This document shows, piece by piece, positions 9,973 to 19,408 of a stretch of DNA of 64,000 nt. Numbering within the stretch: position 1 is the first letter of the stretch; the number at the start of each line of letters is the position of its first letter. The position numbers and the translations under genes were made by a program. The stretch spans positions 434,001 through 498,000 of the forward strand of contig CAVUSX010000029.1 of the NCBI GenBank assembly GCA_963744275.1. Direction: 5' to 3'. Under the pieces are notes generated by a model. The model did no database searches. It had not been told where the DNA came from and worked only from the letters and a program-made list of their open reading frames with translations. Source of the stretch: VAZQ01 sp963744275 (GTDB taxonomy: Bacteria; Pseudomonadota; Alphaproteobacteria; Rhizobiales; Xanthobacteraceae).

Positions 9973-10631
9973 TCAGATCGCTTCCAGATACGGCTCGAAG
10001 GCCTCGATCGAGACCTTGAGATTCGGATCGCAGCTCTCGCCCCACAATTCGCGGCCGTCGAACCGCAGAGTGTAGAGCCACTGCGGATTTTCCCCTTGTC
10101 CGATCGCGACCGCGTCCGGGAAGACGTGGCAGCCGCGCACGCACTTCGATGGTGCCGATCCGGCCGCGGGCATAGCGCGGCAGGCGGGTATGGGTCGTCG
10201 GATTGATGTTGCGTGTCCGCACGCTGTCGCCGGCCTTGAAGCGCGCCGGGGCGCCGGGCGGGCGGGCATAGGAGCCGCGGGTCAGGGCGGCCGCCACCTC
10301 GGCAGCCGCGAGCTTGCGTGGCAACGGCTTGCCCGGCCGCAGCGCATGGCCGGCCGCGAGCTCATCGGCTGGCCACCAGATCGCGCTCGAGCAGGAGCTG
10401 CTCGAGCCGCAGCAACCATTTCTCGTAATAGGAGGCGGTGAGATAGACATCGGGCGGCAGCCCTTCGATCGCCGCCCGCGACATGTCGATGTTCCACAGC
10501 CGCGCATAGCCCATGGCCCGGTTGAGCGCGAGCGCCCGCGCCTCCCAGTCGCTGTGAAACACCGGCTCGTTCGGCTCCGGCTCGACCGCGCCGAAGCACT
10601 GCATTCCGCCCATGTCGTGGATGCCGTTCAT
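9973..10631 (-). CDS. nthB: Nitrile hydratase beta subunit, two frameshifts
   Basis: About 218 residues when extra bases near 10370 and 10140 are skipped. The three consecutive pieces are MNGIHDMGGMQCFGAVEP... to LEQLLLERDLV; then ADELAAGHALRPG through FKAGDSVRTRNINPTTHTRL; then GCHVFPDAVAIGQGENPQWL to the end. Together they give the full beta subunit: the conserved MNGIHDMGG start, the helical N-domain and the SH3-like C-domain. The beta subunit packs on alpha and shapes the active site for nitrile to amide hydration. The start overlaps the alpha stop (ATGA), as usual. The broken frames probably reflect sequencing indels because each piece is well conserved. Confidence 0.88.
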
Positions 10632-11335
10632 GACGCGACCTCGCCGGCGGGCTTGGCCAAGCCGGTGCCGATCATGCTGTCGCGGGTGACGAGCGCCGCG
10701 AGCTTCTCTTCGCTCCATCCTTCCGTGCCGGGCGGGCGCAGCGGCAGCACCATGAAGCGGGTCTCGGCGGTCGAATCCCACACCCTGATCTCGGTCGCGG
10801 CCGGCAGCGTCACGCCGAAATCGGCCAGCACGCCGCGCGGATCGATGACCGCGCGCGACCGGTAGGGAGCGGATTTGTACCAGGTCGGCGGCAGCCCCAG
10901 CACCTCCCACGGATAGCAGGAGCAGAGCGTGCACACGATCATGTTATGAAGCCGCGGCGTGTTCTCGACCGCCACCAGATGGTCGCCCACGCGGGCCGCG
11001 AAGCCGAGCGCGCCGACCGCCGCGGTGGCGTCTTCGAGCAGCGCCCGCTTGAAGTCGGGATCCGCCCACGCCTTGGCGACCGCGCGGGCGCCGTTGTGCG
11101 GGCCGATGCGGGTCTCATAGGCCTCGATGATGAGATCGAGCGCGGCCGGATCCACATAGCCCTTCTGGGTCAGGATCGACTCCAGCGCCCGCACCCGCAG
11201 CTGCATCTCGGACAGGTCCGAGCCGTGCTCGCCATGCGAGAGATGCTCGCCGCGCGAGCCAAGCTGATGGTCGCCGTGATGATTGCCGTCACCAGGCTCG
11301 TGATGGTGCTGATGATCGTCCTGGTCCTGCGACAT
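10628..11335 (-). CDS. nthA: Nitrile hydratase alpha subunit, cobalt type, His-rich N-terminus
   Basis: 235 residues, ATG at 11335. The metal site CTLCSC is at residues 135-140; threonine between the first two cysteines marks the cobalt type (iron enzymes have serine). In this family the second and third cysteines become sulfinic and sulfenic acids and with backbone amides bind Co(III). WEVLGLPPTWYKS and the C-terminal RVWDSTAETRFMVLPLRPPG are typical. Unusual: the first 38 residues contain ten histidines, longer and richer than the ordinary N-terminus, and could bind cobalt. First gene of the alpha-beta-accessory operon; a 135-bp palindromic element ends 21 bases upstream of the start, where the promoter would be. 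Confidence 0.92.
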   Translation of the reverse strand: MSQDQDDHQHHHEPGDGNHHGDHQLGSRGEHLSHGEHGSDLSEMQLRVRALESILTQKGYVDPAALDLIIEAYETRIGPHNGARAVAKAWADPDFKRALLEDATAAVGALGFAARVGDHLVAVENTPRLHNMIVCTLCSCYPWEVLGLPPTWYKSAPYRSRAVIDPRGVLADFGVTLPAATEIRVWDSTAETRFMVLPLRPPGTEGWSEEKLAALVTRDSMIGTGLAKPAGEVAS

Positions 11336-11355
11336 GACGCGTCTCCGGCGTATGA

Positions 11356-11490
11356 GTAGGGTGGGCAAAGGCGGCCGCGAGACTTTGATTGATGCACCAC
11401 GCCGGTTCCGCCGTGCCCACGCGCAAGAGCTCTATCCGCCGAGAGACTCCGCGTGGGCATGGCGCCTTTCGGCGCCTTTGCCCACCCTAC
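11356..11490. repeat. 135-bp palindromic element, family R3
   Basis: Perfect 18-base terminal inverted repeats, GTAGGGTGGGCAAAGGCG at 11356-11373 and its complement at 11473-11490, with a second nested pair TGCCCACGCG at 11414-11423 and its complement at 11450-11459. It fills most of the upstream region of the nitrile hydratase operon, starting 20 bases before the alpha start codon. The TIR begins with GTAGG like families R1 and R2, suggesting related non-autonomous elements. Confidence 0.85.
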
Positions 11491-11651
11491 ACTCTGCTCG
11501 ATATCCGTTCTGGAAGCCGACATTATCCCGTCCAGCTGTCGCAAGTCGAGGGCGCCCAGGCGCGTCGCAGACGCATGATCCCGCTCGACCTGGTGCCGCG
11601 GCCCGGGCTACGCTTGCATCAGGCGTGAGGCGAAAGGTCGAGGCGTTGCAC

Positions 11652-12432
11652 ATGGCCGAGCTGCTCCCCGCCATTTTCTTCGGGCACGGCAATCCGATGA
11701 ATGCCCTGCTGGCCAACAGCTATACGGCGGGCTGGCGGCGCATCGGGCAGCAGGTCGGCAAGCCGAAGGCCGTCTTGTCGATCTCGGCGCACTGGTTCGT
11801 GCCGGAGGTCGGCGTCACCGTCATGACGGCGCCGCAAGACGATCCACGATTTCGGCGGCTTTCCGCGCGAATTGTTCCAGATGCAGTACCCGGCCCCCGG
11901 CGATCCGGCGCTGGCGCGCCGCGTGCAGGAATTGCTGGCGCCCTTGCCGGTCAAGCTCGACTCGTCGTGGGGGCTCGATCACGGAACCTGGTCGGTGCTG
12001 GCGCATGTCTATCCGGACGCCGATGTTCCGGTGGTCCAGCTCAGCATCAACGAGACGCGCCCGGCCGCCTTCCATTTCGAGCTCGGCAAGCGGCTGGCGC
12101 CGCTGCGCCACGAAGGCGTGCTGATCGTCGGCAGCGGGAACCTGGTGCACAACCTGCACACCTATGCGTGGGGACGCCATATGCCGGAGCCGTACGATTG
12201 GGCGACCCGGTTCGAGCAGATCGCACGCGACATGATGGTGGCGGGCGAAACCCAACCGCTTATCGACTATGAGACGCTCGGACGCGACGCCATGCTCTCG
12301 ATCCCGACGCCGGATCACTATCTGCCGCTGCTCTATGTGCTGGCGACCCGGCAGCAGGACGAAGCCGTCAGCTTTCCGGTCGAAGGCATCGACGGCGGCT
12401 CGATCTCGATGCTGACCGCGCGGGTCGGATAG
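11652..12432 (+). CDS. DODA-type extradiol dioxygenase (YgiD-like), one frameshift
   Basis: About 259 residues once an extra base near 11835 is skipped. First frame: MAELLPAIFFGHGNPMNALL and PKAVLSISAHWFVPEVGVTV; second frame: HDFGGFPRELFQMQYPAPGD, then DSSWGLDHGTWSVLAHVYPD, IVGSGNLVHNLHTYAWG and the closing PDHYLPLLYVLAT. The three zinc/iron-binding histidines of the class III extradiol dioxygenase/4,5-DOPA dioxygenase family (FGHG, SAHW, WGLDHGTW) are all present. Members cleave catecholic rings; the bacterial YgiD group has DOPA dioxygenase activity in vitro but an unclear natural substrate. ATG at 11652 begins directly at the conserved N-terminus. Confidence 0.87.
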
Positions 12433-12438
12433 GTTCGC

Positions 12439-13178
12439 TCATCCGGTCGCTTCCGTCGCCATCGCGGTTCGCGCCAAATAGACGGTCTGGGTGAAGGGCC
12501 GGTCCTGCAGCGGGTTGTGGAACGTTACCGGCTCGGCGCGCGCCTGCGCAAAGCAATCGCGCAGCCGCGCCGTGAAGGCCGCGTCGGGCAGCGCGTTCGA
12601 CCACAGGCCGAACACGCCGCCGGGGCGCAACTTTGCGGCCAGCCCGCGCAGGCCCTCGGCTTGATAGAAAGATGCACTGCGCGGATCGAGCAGGCCGTCC
12701 GGCGAATGATCGATGTCGACCAGCACGGCGTCGAAGCGGCGGCCAGGCGTGTCCGGATCGAAGACCGGCTACGGCTGCGGCCAGCGCAAAGAAGTCGCCA
12801 TGAACGAAGTCGGCAGCGAGGATCGCCGGTGAGCTCGGGGCCGAGCGGAACCAGCCCGCTGCGGTGCCAGTCGATGACGGCCGCGAGCGTCTCGACCACC
12901 AGCAGCGATCCGACCTCTTTGTGCTCCAGCACGGCGGCCGCCGTGTAGCCGAGCCCGAGCCCGCCCACCACGACGTCGAGGTTGCGGCCGGATAGGTCTG
13001 CCAATCCGAGCCGGGCCAACGCGATCTCCGAAGCGGTGAACAGGCTCGACATCAGGAAGTCCTCGCCGAGCTTGATCTCGAAGACGTCGACGCCGAGCCG
13101 CAGCTCGCGCCGGCGCCGCAGGCTGAGCGCCCCGATCGGCGTTTCCCGGTAGTCCAGCTCCTCGAACAGCGCGCTCAT
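12439..13178 (-). CDS. Spermidine synthase-like methyltransferase-fold protein B, two frameshifts
   Basis: About 245 residues with extra bases near 12806 and 12766 skipped. The first piece has MSALFEELDYRETPIGALSL, LGEDFLMSSLFTASEIALAR and VVVGGLGLGYTAAAVLEH (nucleotide-binding loop of the PF01564/Rossmann methyltransferase fold). The middle piece reads VHGDFFALAAAVAG and the last reads FDAVLVDIDHSPDGLLD then LAAKLRPGGVFGLWSNALPD. The ATG overlaps the stop of the upstream paralogue (ATGA). The LGLGYT and DIDHSPD motifs correspond to the AdoMet/decarboxy-AdoMet site and the acidic catalytic segment of spermidine synthases, but true polyamine specificity is not shown. It is a tandem relative of the preceding gene. 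Confidence 0.75.
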
Positions 13179-13874
13179 GCGGTTCTTTTCCCTGCGCACG
13201 CGTTGCCGCGGGCGGCGATCCAGACCACGTGCCGGGCGCCGCCGCGCGCCCCGTTGGCGCGCACCGCGATCTCCTCCACGTCGAAACCGGCCTTGCGCAG
13301 CCGGCGGGTGAAACCCGCATCCGGTCCCGATGACCATACCGCCAGCACGCCGCCGGGACGCAATGCCGCATGGGCGGCGCGCAATCCGGCCAGCGTCATA
13401 GAGCCCGTCATTGGCGGTCCGGGTCAGCCCGGCGGGGCCATTGTCCACGTCGAGCAGGATCGCATCGAAGGCCGACCGCTCCTGCCGGATCAGCGCGCCG
13501 ACATCGGCCTCCTGGATGCGCACACGCGGATCATCCAGGCTCTCGCCGAACACTTCCGCCATCGGACCGCGCGCCCAGGCCGCGACCGCCGGCACCAGCT
13601 CGGCCACGACGATCCGGGCCTGCGCTCCGAGCGCCTTGAGCGCGGCGCGCAGCGTGAACCCCATGCCCAATCCGCCGATCAACAGCCGCGGCCGCTCGAC
13701 GGCGCGAATGCGCGCGCACGCCATCGTGGCGAGCGCCGCTTCGGAGCCGCCGACACGGCTGTTCATCAGCTCGTTGCGGCCGAGCCTGATCGAGAATTCG
13801 GCGCCGCGGCGCATCAGGCGCAGCTCAGCGCCGCCCGGCACTTGCGCGCTGTCGATGAGCGACCAGGGGATCAC
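13175..13874 (-). CDS. Spermidine synthase-like methyltransferase-fold protein A, one frameshift
   Basis: About 232 residues, from a GTG at 13874 (first codon of VIPWSLIDS, 27 bases after the upstream stop), with an extra base near 13398. It has LGRNELMNSRVGGSEAALAT, LLIGGLGMGFTLRAAL, VVAELVPAVAAWARGPM, FDAILLDVDNGPAG and, in the second frame, LAGLRAAHAALRPGGVLAVW. The shared patterns LMxS...SExALA, GGLGxGxT and DVD/DID with the next gene show the two arose by tandem duplication. The fold is that of spermidine synthases and related AdoMet-dependent enzymes; the acidic LDVDNGP segment is where the catalytic aspartate lies. Reaction unknown. Confidence 0.72.
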
Positions 13875-13900
13875 GGGCTGTCGAGCCCGCGCGCGACGCG

Positions 13901-14731
13901 TCACCGCTCCGGGCCCTTGAAATAGCGCGTATCGGGCGGCGGTTGGTCCTTGCGGGTCGGCATCAAATAGCCGTCCGCACTGATGAGATAGGCCTCGCGG
14001 CCGACGATGACGTGCTCGTTGTTCTCGTGGCAATCGTACTCGGCCCAGGCCGGATTGCGCTGCCGCTTGTAGCTGCGCGTCACTGTCCATGGCCGCGTGA
14101 AGGCGTGATCCATCAAGGTGATCTCATCGAGCAGCTTGTCGGCGTCGCTCTTGTCGAGCGAGATCCTCTCCTTGATGATCGTCTGGTTGTCCTCATGCAG
14201 CGGGATGCCGCTGCCGTCGACGATGCGCGGTCCCTTGAAATTGCGGGTCTCGATCGCGAGCGTGTCGTACTTGCCGTCGGCGCGCAGGCCCTCCCAATGG
14301 CCGATCGAGTATCCGGCCCAGGTCGGGTCGGCCGCAGCCGGAAAGTTGCGGCCGTCGGTGAAGATGCGCCGCAGCGGATCCAGGAAATCGAACATCATGT
14401 AGGTGGCGTCCGGCTTGATGACGATTTCCATGGTTTCATAAACCAGCATGGCGCGCGGCATGCCGGTGTGGCCGCAGCTGATCGTGGGCGTGTTGCCGCG
14501 TCCGCCTTCGGCCCGGTTCTTCATGGCGGCATCGAGCTTCGCCTGATATTCGGGAACAAGCGGCGCTTGCTGCCCGGCATTGGGCGGCTTGCTCGGGTCC
14601 CATCGATTGGTGTTGAGGTCGGTCCAGCGGCCCGACCAATCCGGATATTTCCATTGCGCGCATGCCGGCACGCTCGCGCCGCCGAGCACCGCCACGAGCG
14701 TGATCGAAAAAATCGAGCTTCGAGAGATCAT
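13901..14731 (-). CDS. Secreted protein of unknown function
   Basis: 276 residues from ATG 14731 (an upstream in-frame start would add 10 residues). An N-terminal hydrophobic segment SIFSITLVAVLGGASVPACA is a signal peptide, possibly with a lipobox-like cysteine, although no clean LxxC is present. The mature part is rich in Trp, Asp and charged residues (WKYPDWSGRWTDLNTNRWDP, CGHTGMPRAMLVYETMEIV, WAGYSIGHWEGLRADGKYD, FTRPWTVTRSYKRQRN), conserved-looking but not assigned by me to a characterised family. It is upstream of and co-directional with the two spermidine-synthase-like genes, and divergent from the TIR-like gene across 273 bases that contain no recognisable gene. Confidence 0.65.
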   Translation of the reverse strand: MISRSSIFSITLVAVLGGASVPACAQWKYPDWSGRWTDLNTNRWDPSKPPNAGQQAPLVPEYQAKLDAAMKNRAEGGRGNTPTISCGHTGMPRAMLVYETMEIVIKPDATYMMFDFLDPLRRIFTDGRNFPAAADPTWAGYSIGHWEGLRADGKYDTLAIETRNFKGPRIVDGSGIPLHEDNQTIIKERISLDKSDADKLLDEITLMDHAFTRPWTVTRSYKRQRNPAWAEYDCHENNEHVIVGREAYLISADGYLMPTRKDQPPPDTRYFKGPER

Positions 14732-15004
14732 GAGCGTGTTTCCCGCGCCAACGCGACGCATCCGAGGACGCGCTCCGGGCAGTGCATTGCGCCGGCGTCC
14801 ATTCGTCTGCCTCCCGAAATCCGTAGCACTGCCCGGAAGCTTGTCGGCCGCGAGGTTATCCGATCGCTCCCGGGAACGCTATCGTGCGCATCTCGCGCGC
14901 GGGCCGCATGGGGCGCGGGGGCCTCCAATGGCCAATCGGACAGTATCAATTCAACTCGGCCGCCGATTGCTCTAAAGTGGCTTGGCGGGCGGGGAGCATT
15001 CCAG

Positions 15005-16511
15005 ATGGTGACGGAGGCCAAAGACTTCGGATGCGGGCGAGTGCTTCGTCGTGATGCCGTTTGGGAAGAAGCCCCTTCCCAACGGCCAGACCTACGATTT
15101 CGACAAGGTCTATCGGGTCATCATAGCGCGGGCGGTGCGGGAGGCCGGGATGAAGCCGTTGCGCGCCGATGAGACGATCGGTTCACGGCTGATACATTCC
15201 GACATGTTCAAGGACTTGCGCGACCGCCCCGTGGTCCTGGCCGACCTCTCCCTCGAAAATCCCAATGTGTTCTACGAGCTCGGCATTCGGCACGTGATGT
15301 CTCCGACCGGCACCGTGCTGATGTGCAGAACCGGAACGGAGCTTCCGTTCGACGTGCGCCTGTCCCGGATGATCTTTTACAAGTTCAACGGCGAGGAGCT
15401 GGATTGGGAGGAGGTCGAGGAGACCGTCAAGGCGCTCAAGCTGGCGCTGCAGGACGCCCAGCAGAACCAACCCGATAGTCCGGTCCATGTATTGCTCGAA
15501 AACGTGATGAAGACCGATCCGTCGCAATGGCTGCCGACCGGGGCCTCGCCTTCGGAGGTGGCCGAAGACCTGGAACGGTACGAAAAGACGCTGGCCGAGC
15601 AATGGCACAAGGATCAACGCCCGCTTCCGGAGCTGCTCCATGAGCACAAGACCTCCGTCTTCGGGGTGCGCGCGCTCGGCCACTACTGCCTGTCGTCCGA
15701 TGTCGTCCCGGGAGAAGCCGCCCAAGTGGCGGCCGCGCTCTCGGATGCCGAGCAATATCCGTTCGCGACCCGTATCTTCGAGCGCTTGCAAGCCGGCGGG
15801 CGTTTGACCGATCTCGATCTCTTGCGGTACGCGACGGCCTATTCGGAGACCAATCCCAGCCTGCGCGGCGCCAATGTGGCGATCGGGTACGTGCAACAGG
15901 TGCTCGATGGGCAATTGAAGTCGGCAGCGGAATCCGCCGCCGAGACAGAACGCTCGAGCGGTCATCTGGCGCAAACCTACCACCGCCTGGGCGGCCTGCT
16001 GCAGTGGAAATGGCAGCTGACGAAAGATGCAGCCGATGTGACGCTGGCGATGGAGGCGCTCAGCCATGCGCTCGAGCACATGACGAAAGCCAGGGCGCAA
16101 GATGAGTTTCGGCAACCCGGGCTGCTGGCCCAGGTTCGCTTGCGGATGTTGCTGCTGCTTCGCATCAGAGATCGCAACGCCGCTCGACAGGACGCGGAGG
16201 GGCACCGCGACGCCATCCTGAAGATTTCAGAGCGGCCGGACGATCGAAAAGTCGGGCTTTCCTATCTCCATTGGTTCCAGGCCATCGCACTTGCCGATCT
16301 CGGCGCGGAAGATCAGGCGAACGCCAAGGCGCTCGATCAACTTGCGCAAGACCGGCAGCTTGCTTCGGAGCCGGGCTGCTCGGAGATCGGACGCCGTCAA
16401 TATGTCCTGCTTCGGCGCTTTTTGGAGGGCTACAGGGATGTGCTCCGAAATCCGAGAATCATGGGCCGGATCGGGAGACACCTTTTCGTAGGCCGGCGCC
16501 ACGTTCGGTGA
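15005..16511 (+). CDS. TIR/deoxyribosyltransferase-like Rossmann domain protein with helical (TPR-like) C-terminus, one frameshift
   Basis: About 501 residues. ATG 15005 gives MVTEAKDF; skipping one base near 15029 joins it to DAGECFVVMPFGKKPLPNGQ. Residues 1 to about 150: FVVMPFGKK, YRVIIARAVREAGM, then HSDMFKDLRDRPVVLADLSL and NPNVFYELG, a pattern of TIR-like/nucleoside 2-deoxyribosyltransferase-like domains in which the glutamate of ELG is the presumed catalytic or ligand residue. The remaining 350 residues are almost all alpha-helical with TPR-like pairs (TYHRLGGLLQWKW, VTLAMEALSHALEHM), similar in style to proteins called TRAFs-binding/TPR-S. Without the indel fix the frame starts at GTG 15051 or ATG 15054. 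Such proteins occur in bacterial conflict and signalling systems; the function here is unproven. Divergent from the secreted unknown; GC somewhat below its neighbours. Confidence 0.65.
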
Positions 16512-16527
16512 CTTCCAGGCGAACCCC

Positions 16528-17991
16528 CTAAGCCTCCTCCTGCAGCGGCCGTTCCGCCATCAGCATGAGCGCGATCAGCGCGATCGTGATGCAGGCGGCA
16601 TCGGCATAGAACACCCAGGCGAAGGCGGCCGCGGCGCCGGCTGCGCCATGCTGCCAGCCGGCCGTCAGCGCCGCCGCCGATGCGCCCTGATCGGGCGCCG
16701 CCGATCCGGCCAGCACGATCGCCCCGAACGCCGCCACCAGGATGGTGGCCAACAGATTGCGCAGGAAATTCATCGCTCCGAGCGAAATTCCGAGCTGGTG
16801 GCGCGCGACCACATTCTGCACCGCCACCTGGGTGAGGGAGGGGAGCGGCCCGAAGCCGGCGCCGATCAGGATCAGCAGGATCTCGAACCCCAGAAGGTCG
16901 AGACGCGCGGCCCGCCAGCCCAGCGCCGCCACCGCCGCGATCGCGACCACGAGCCCGAGCATGGGCAGCGTCTTGTAGTGGGTGACCCGGCACAGGATCT
17001 GGCCGGCGAGGCCGGCGCTGATGTTGAGCGTCACCATGAGCACCATCAGGCTCAGGCCCGCATCCGTGGGGCTGAGCCCGATGACGGTCTGCAGGTAGCT
17101 CGGCAGGAAGATGTTGAGGCCCACGATCGCTCCCCAGCCGCAGGCATTGGCGATGAAGGCGCAGCGCACCACCGGATCGAGCAGAACCGAGATCGGGATC
17201 AGCGGCTCCGGGGCCGTGATCAGGCGCGCCACGAACAGCGCGCCGCCGATGAGCGCGAAACAAAACAGCGCCAGGATGGGCGGCGAGCTCCAGGCAAAGC
17301 GCGCGCCCGCCAGATTGAGGCCGAGCATGAAAGCGATGCTGGCGGCCACGATCAGGGCGGCGCCGATCACGTCGAGCCGGTGCGGGCGCTCATGGCGCGG
17401 CAGCCCGCGCAGCAGCGTCGAGGTCACCGCCAGGGCGGCGAGGCCGAGCGGGAGATTGAGCCAGAAGATCGCCGACCAATGCAGATGGTCGGCCAGGAAT
17501 CCGCCCAGCGCCGGGCCGCAGGCGCCCGCCGTGGTGTAGGTCACGGCGAAATACGCATAGTAGCGCCCGCGCTCGCGCGGCGCCGCCACGTCGCCCAGCA
17601 CCACCATGCCCATCGAGGACAGCCCGCCGCCGCCGATGCCCTGCAGGCTGCGGCCCAGGATCAGCACCAGCATGGATGGGGCGAGCGCACATAGCAGCGA
17701 GCCGGCGAGATGAACCGCGATCGCGATGCGCAGCGCAAAGGCGCGCCCGCGGATATCGGCGATCTTGCCGTAGAGCGGGATCATGGCGGTCGATGCCAGG
17801 AGATAAGCGGTGATCAGCCAGGGCAGGTCATGGGCATCGTCGAGGTCGCGCCCGATGATCGGCAACGCGCTCGCCAGGATGGTCTGATCGAGCGAGCCCA
17901 TGAAGATCGGCAGCAGCATGCCGAGCACGATGAGCTGCGTCTCCCGATGGGTGAGCCGCTTGGTCTTGGTCGCGTCGGCGATGGCGTCCAT
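16528..17991 (-). CDS. MFS transporter, DHA2 (EmrB/QacA) drug-efflux family
   Basis: 487 residues, ATG 17991. Fourteen hydrophobic segments are visible. Motifs of the 14-TMS DHA2 family are present: LPIFMGSLDQTILASALPII in helix 1, then LPWLITAYLLASTAMIPLYG followed by KIADIRGR (motif A), and GRSLQGIGGG (motif B-like). The family expels hydrophobic drugs, dyes or bile salts by proton antiport. There is no EmrA-type membrane fusion gene next to it, so it may work alone. It converges with the TIR-like gene (16 bases apart) and sits 188 bases after the lyase gene. No frame problem. Confidence 0.88.
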   Translation of the reverse strand: MDAIADATKTKRLTHRETQLIVLGMLLPIFMGSLDQTILASALPIIGRDLDDAHDLPWLITAYLLASTAMIPLYGKIADIRGRAFALRIAIAVHLAGSLLCALAPSMLVLILGRSLQGIGGGGLSSMGMVVLGDVAAPRERGRYYAYFAVTYTTAGACGPALGGFLADHLHWSAIFWLNLPLGLAALAVTSTLLRGLPRHERPHRLDVIGAALIVAASIAFMLGLNLAGARFAWSSPPILALFCFALIGGALFVARLITAPEPLIPISVLLDPVVRCAFIANACGWGAIVGLNIFLPSYLQTVIGLSPTDAGLSLMVLMVTLNISAGLAGQILCRVTHYKTLPMLGLVVAIAAVAALGWRAARLDLLGFEILLILIGAGFGPLPSLTQVAVQNVVARHQLGISLGAMNFLRNLLATILVAAFGAIVLAGSAAPDQGASAAALTAGWQHGAAGAAAAFAWVFYADAACITIALIALMLMAERPLQEEA

Positions 17992-18179
17992 GGGCGGTCG
18001 GGAGGAGCCGGGAGGAGCGAAGCATGCGGGGTCTGCACGCCTTGTAGAGCAGGCCACCATGACGGGCCAGCCGTGCCCCCATATGCCGGCCCTGCCGCCA
18101 GCGCATGCTGCATTGCGTCTTGCTGCGTTGCGCCATGGAGCATATCGCCCGGCGGAAACTCCGGGCAGCTGGAGCCAGG

Positions 18180-19130
18180 TCAGGTCGATCGGACCGCTGG
18201 TGAGGCTTCGCCGGCGGGCCCATATTTCGCCTCGAGCGCCTCGGTGCTCAGCAGTCGCCGCTCGAGCTCGCGCATGGCGTCATAGTCCATCAAGCGCATG
18301 ATGGCGTCGATGTCGACCACCAGATCGGGCCGGTCGGCTGGCTCGCCGCTCGCGATCACGTCCTTCATGGCTTCGAGCGCGCGCGTCATGCCGTGGATGG
18401 CGGCCGCCGGAAGCATGCGCGGCAACGTCACGCGGCGCACCCCGATCTCGGCCAGGCGCTTGATCGACATCAGCGGGGTGGTGGGCCGGACCCGGATGCC
18501 GAAGCCCATGTTGACCGTGACCGGAACGCCGGCGGCATCGACCAGACGCGCGATCTGGTCTTGCGTCCGGACCGCATCGGCGAAGATCATGTCGGCGCCG
18601 GCTTCTGCGTAGGCGCGCGCCCGCCGCAGCATTCCCTCGACGCCCTCGATCGCCAGCGCGTCGGTGCGCGCGATGATGGCAAAAGCATCGTCCCGGCGCG
18701 CCAAGCAGGCAGCCTCGATTTTTTTCACGCCTTCGACCAGGGGTATGACCTCCTTGCCGGGCATGTGCCCGCAGCGCTTCGGATGCACCTGGTCCTCGAT
18801 ATTGATGCCGGCAAGCCCTGCTTCCTCGAACATCTGGACCGTGTAGTGCACGTTCATGGGATTGCCGTAGCCGGTGTCGGCGTCGGCGGTCAGCGGGATG
18901 GAGAGGATGCGGGCCAGCATCCGGCAATGGCCGACGTTCTCCGAAAGCCCCATGACCCCGATGTCGTCGATGCCGAGGAGCGAATTGGAGATGCCGGCGC
19001 CGGTCGTGGCAGCCATCTCGAAGCCGGATTTCTCGACCAGGCGGGCGCTGTAGCCGTCGTAGACCCCGGGAGCGACGATCAGCCCGCCTTTTGCCAGCAG
19101 CTCACGGAATTTCTTGGGGCCGTCCTTCAT
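18180..19130 (-). CDS. Isocitrate lyase/PEP mutase family C-C lyase
   Basis: 316 residues, ATG 19130. The TIM-barrel signature is clear: PGVYDGYSARLVEKSGFEM, TADADTGYGNP (metal-binding aspartates), AGINIEDQVHPKRCGH with the catalytic loop cysteine in KRCGH, IIARTDAL, and VTVNMGFG. KRCGH marks lyases (2-methylisocitrate lyase, 2,3-dimethylmalate lyase, oxaloacetate decarboxylase group) rather than PEP mutase. It splits 2-substituted malate or isocitrate-type acids to pyruvate, glyoxylate or relatives plus a smaller acid. It diverges from the aconitase/PrpD operon over 278 bases with no gene, so a shared pathway is likely: hydratase, dehydratase and lyase steps of a methylcitrate-like route (inference). 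Confidence 0.85.
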   Translation of the reverse strand: MKDGPKKFRELLAKGGLIVAPGVYDGYSARLVEKSGFEMAATTGAGISNSLLGIDDIGVMGLSENVGHCRMLARILSIPLTADADTGYGNPMNVHYTVQMFEEAGLAGINIEDQVHPKRCGHMPGKEVIPLVEGVKKIEAACLARRDDAFAIIARTDALAIEGVEGMLRRARAYAEAGADMIFADAVRTQDQIARLVDAAGVPVTVNMGFGIRVRPTTPLMSIKRLAEIGVRRVTLPRMLPAAAIHGMTRALEAMKDVIASGEPADRPDLVVDIDAIMRLMDYDAMRELERRLLSTEALEAKYGPAGEASPAVRST

Positions 19131-19408
19131 CTCGATCTCCCGGATTGCGGCATGCGCGGGCCGCGACAGCGAAGCCCAGACTATAGTACGCTCGCGCGCT
19201 GCGCACAGCGCCCGCCGACGCGACGCGGCATCGGGAGGAAATCAAGAGTGGTCGACACGTCGGTCGTGACAGCCGTTGCCGCGGCTCTTGCTCCGGGTCC
19301 GCATCGGAGCGAGCCGACGAAACACGACTACATGGCCTGGTTACGGGGCCGGCCGTGAGCCTCGACCCGAAATTCACCTGAGCCGAAGTGTTGCCGCGTG
19401 CTCACCTC

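Noticed and set aside
14762..15004. Possible extra gene between the secreted unknown and the TIR-like gene
   Set aside because: Only short Arg/Ser-rich frames are present; none has a start site or conserved pattern.
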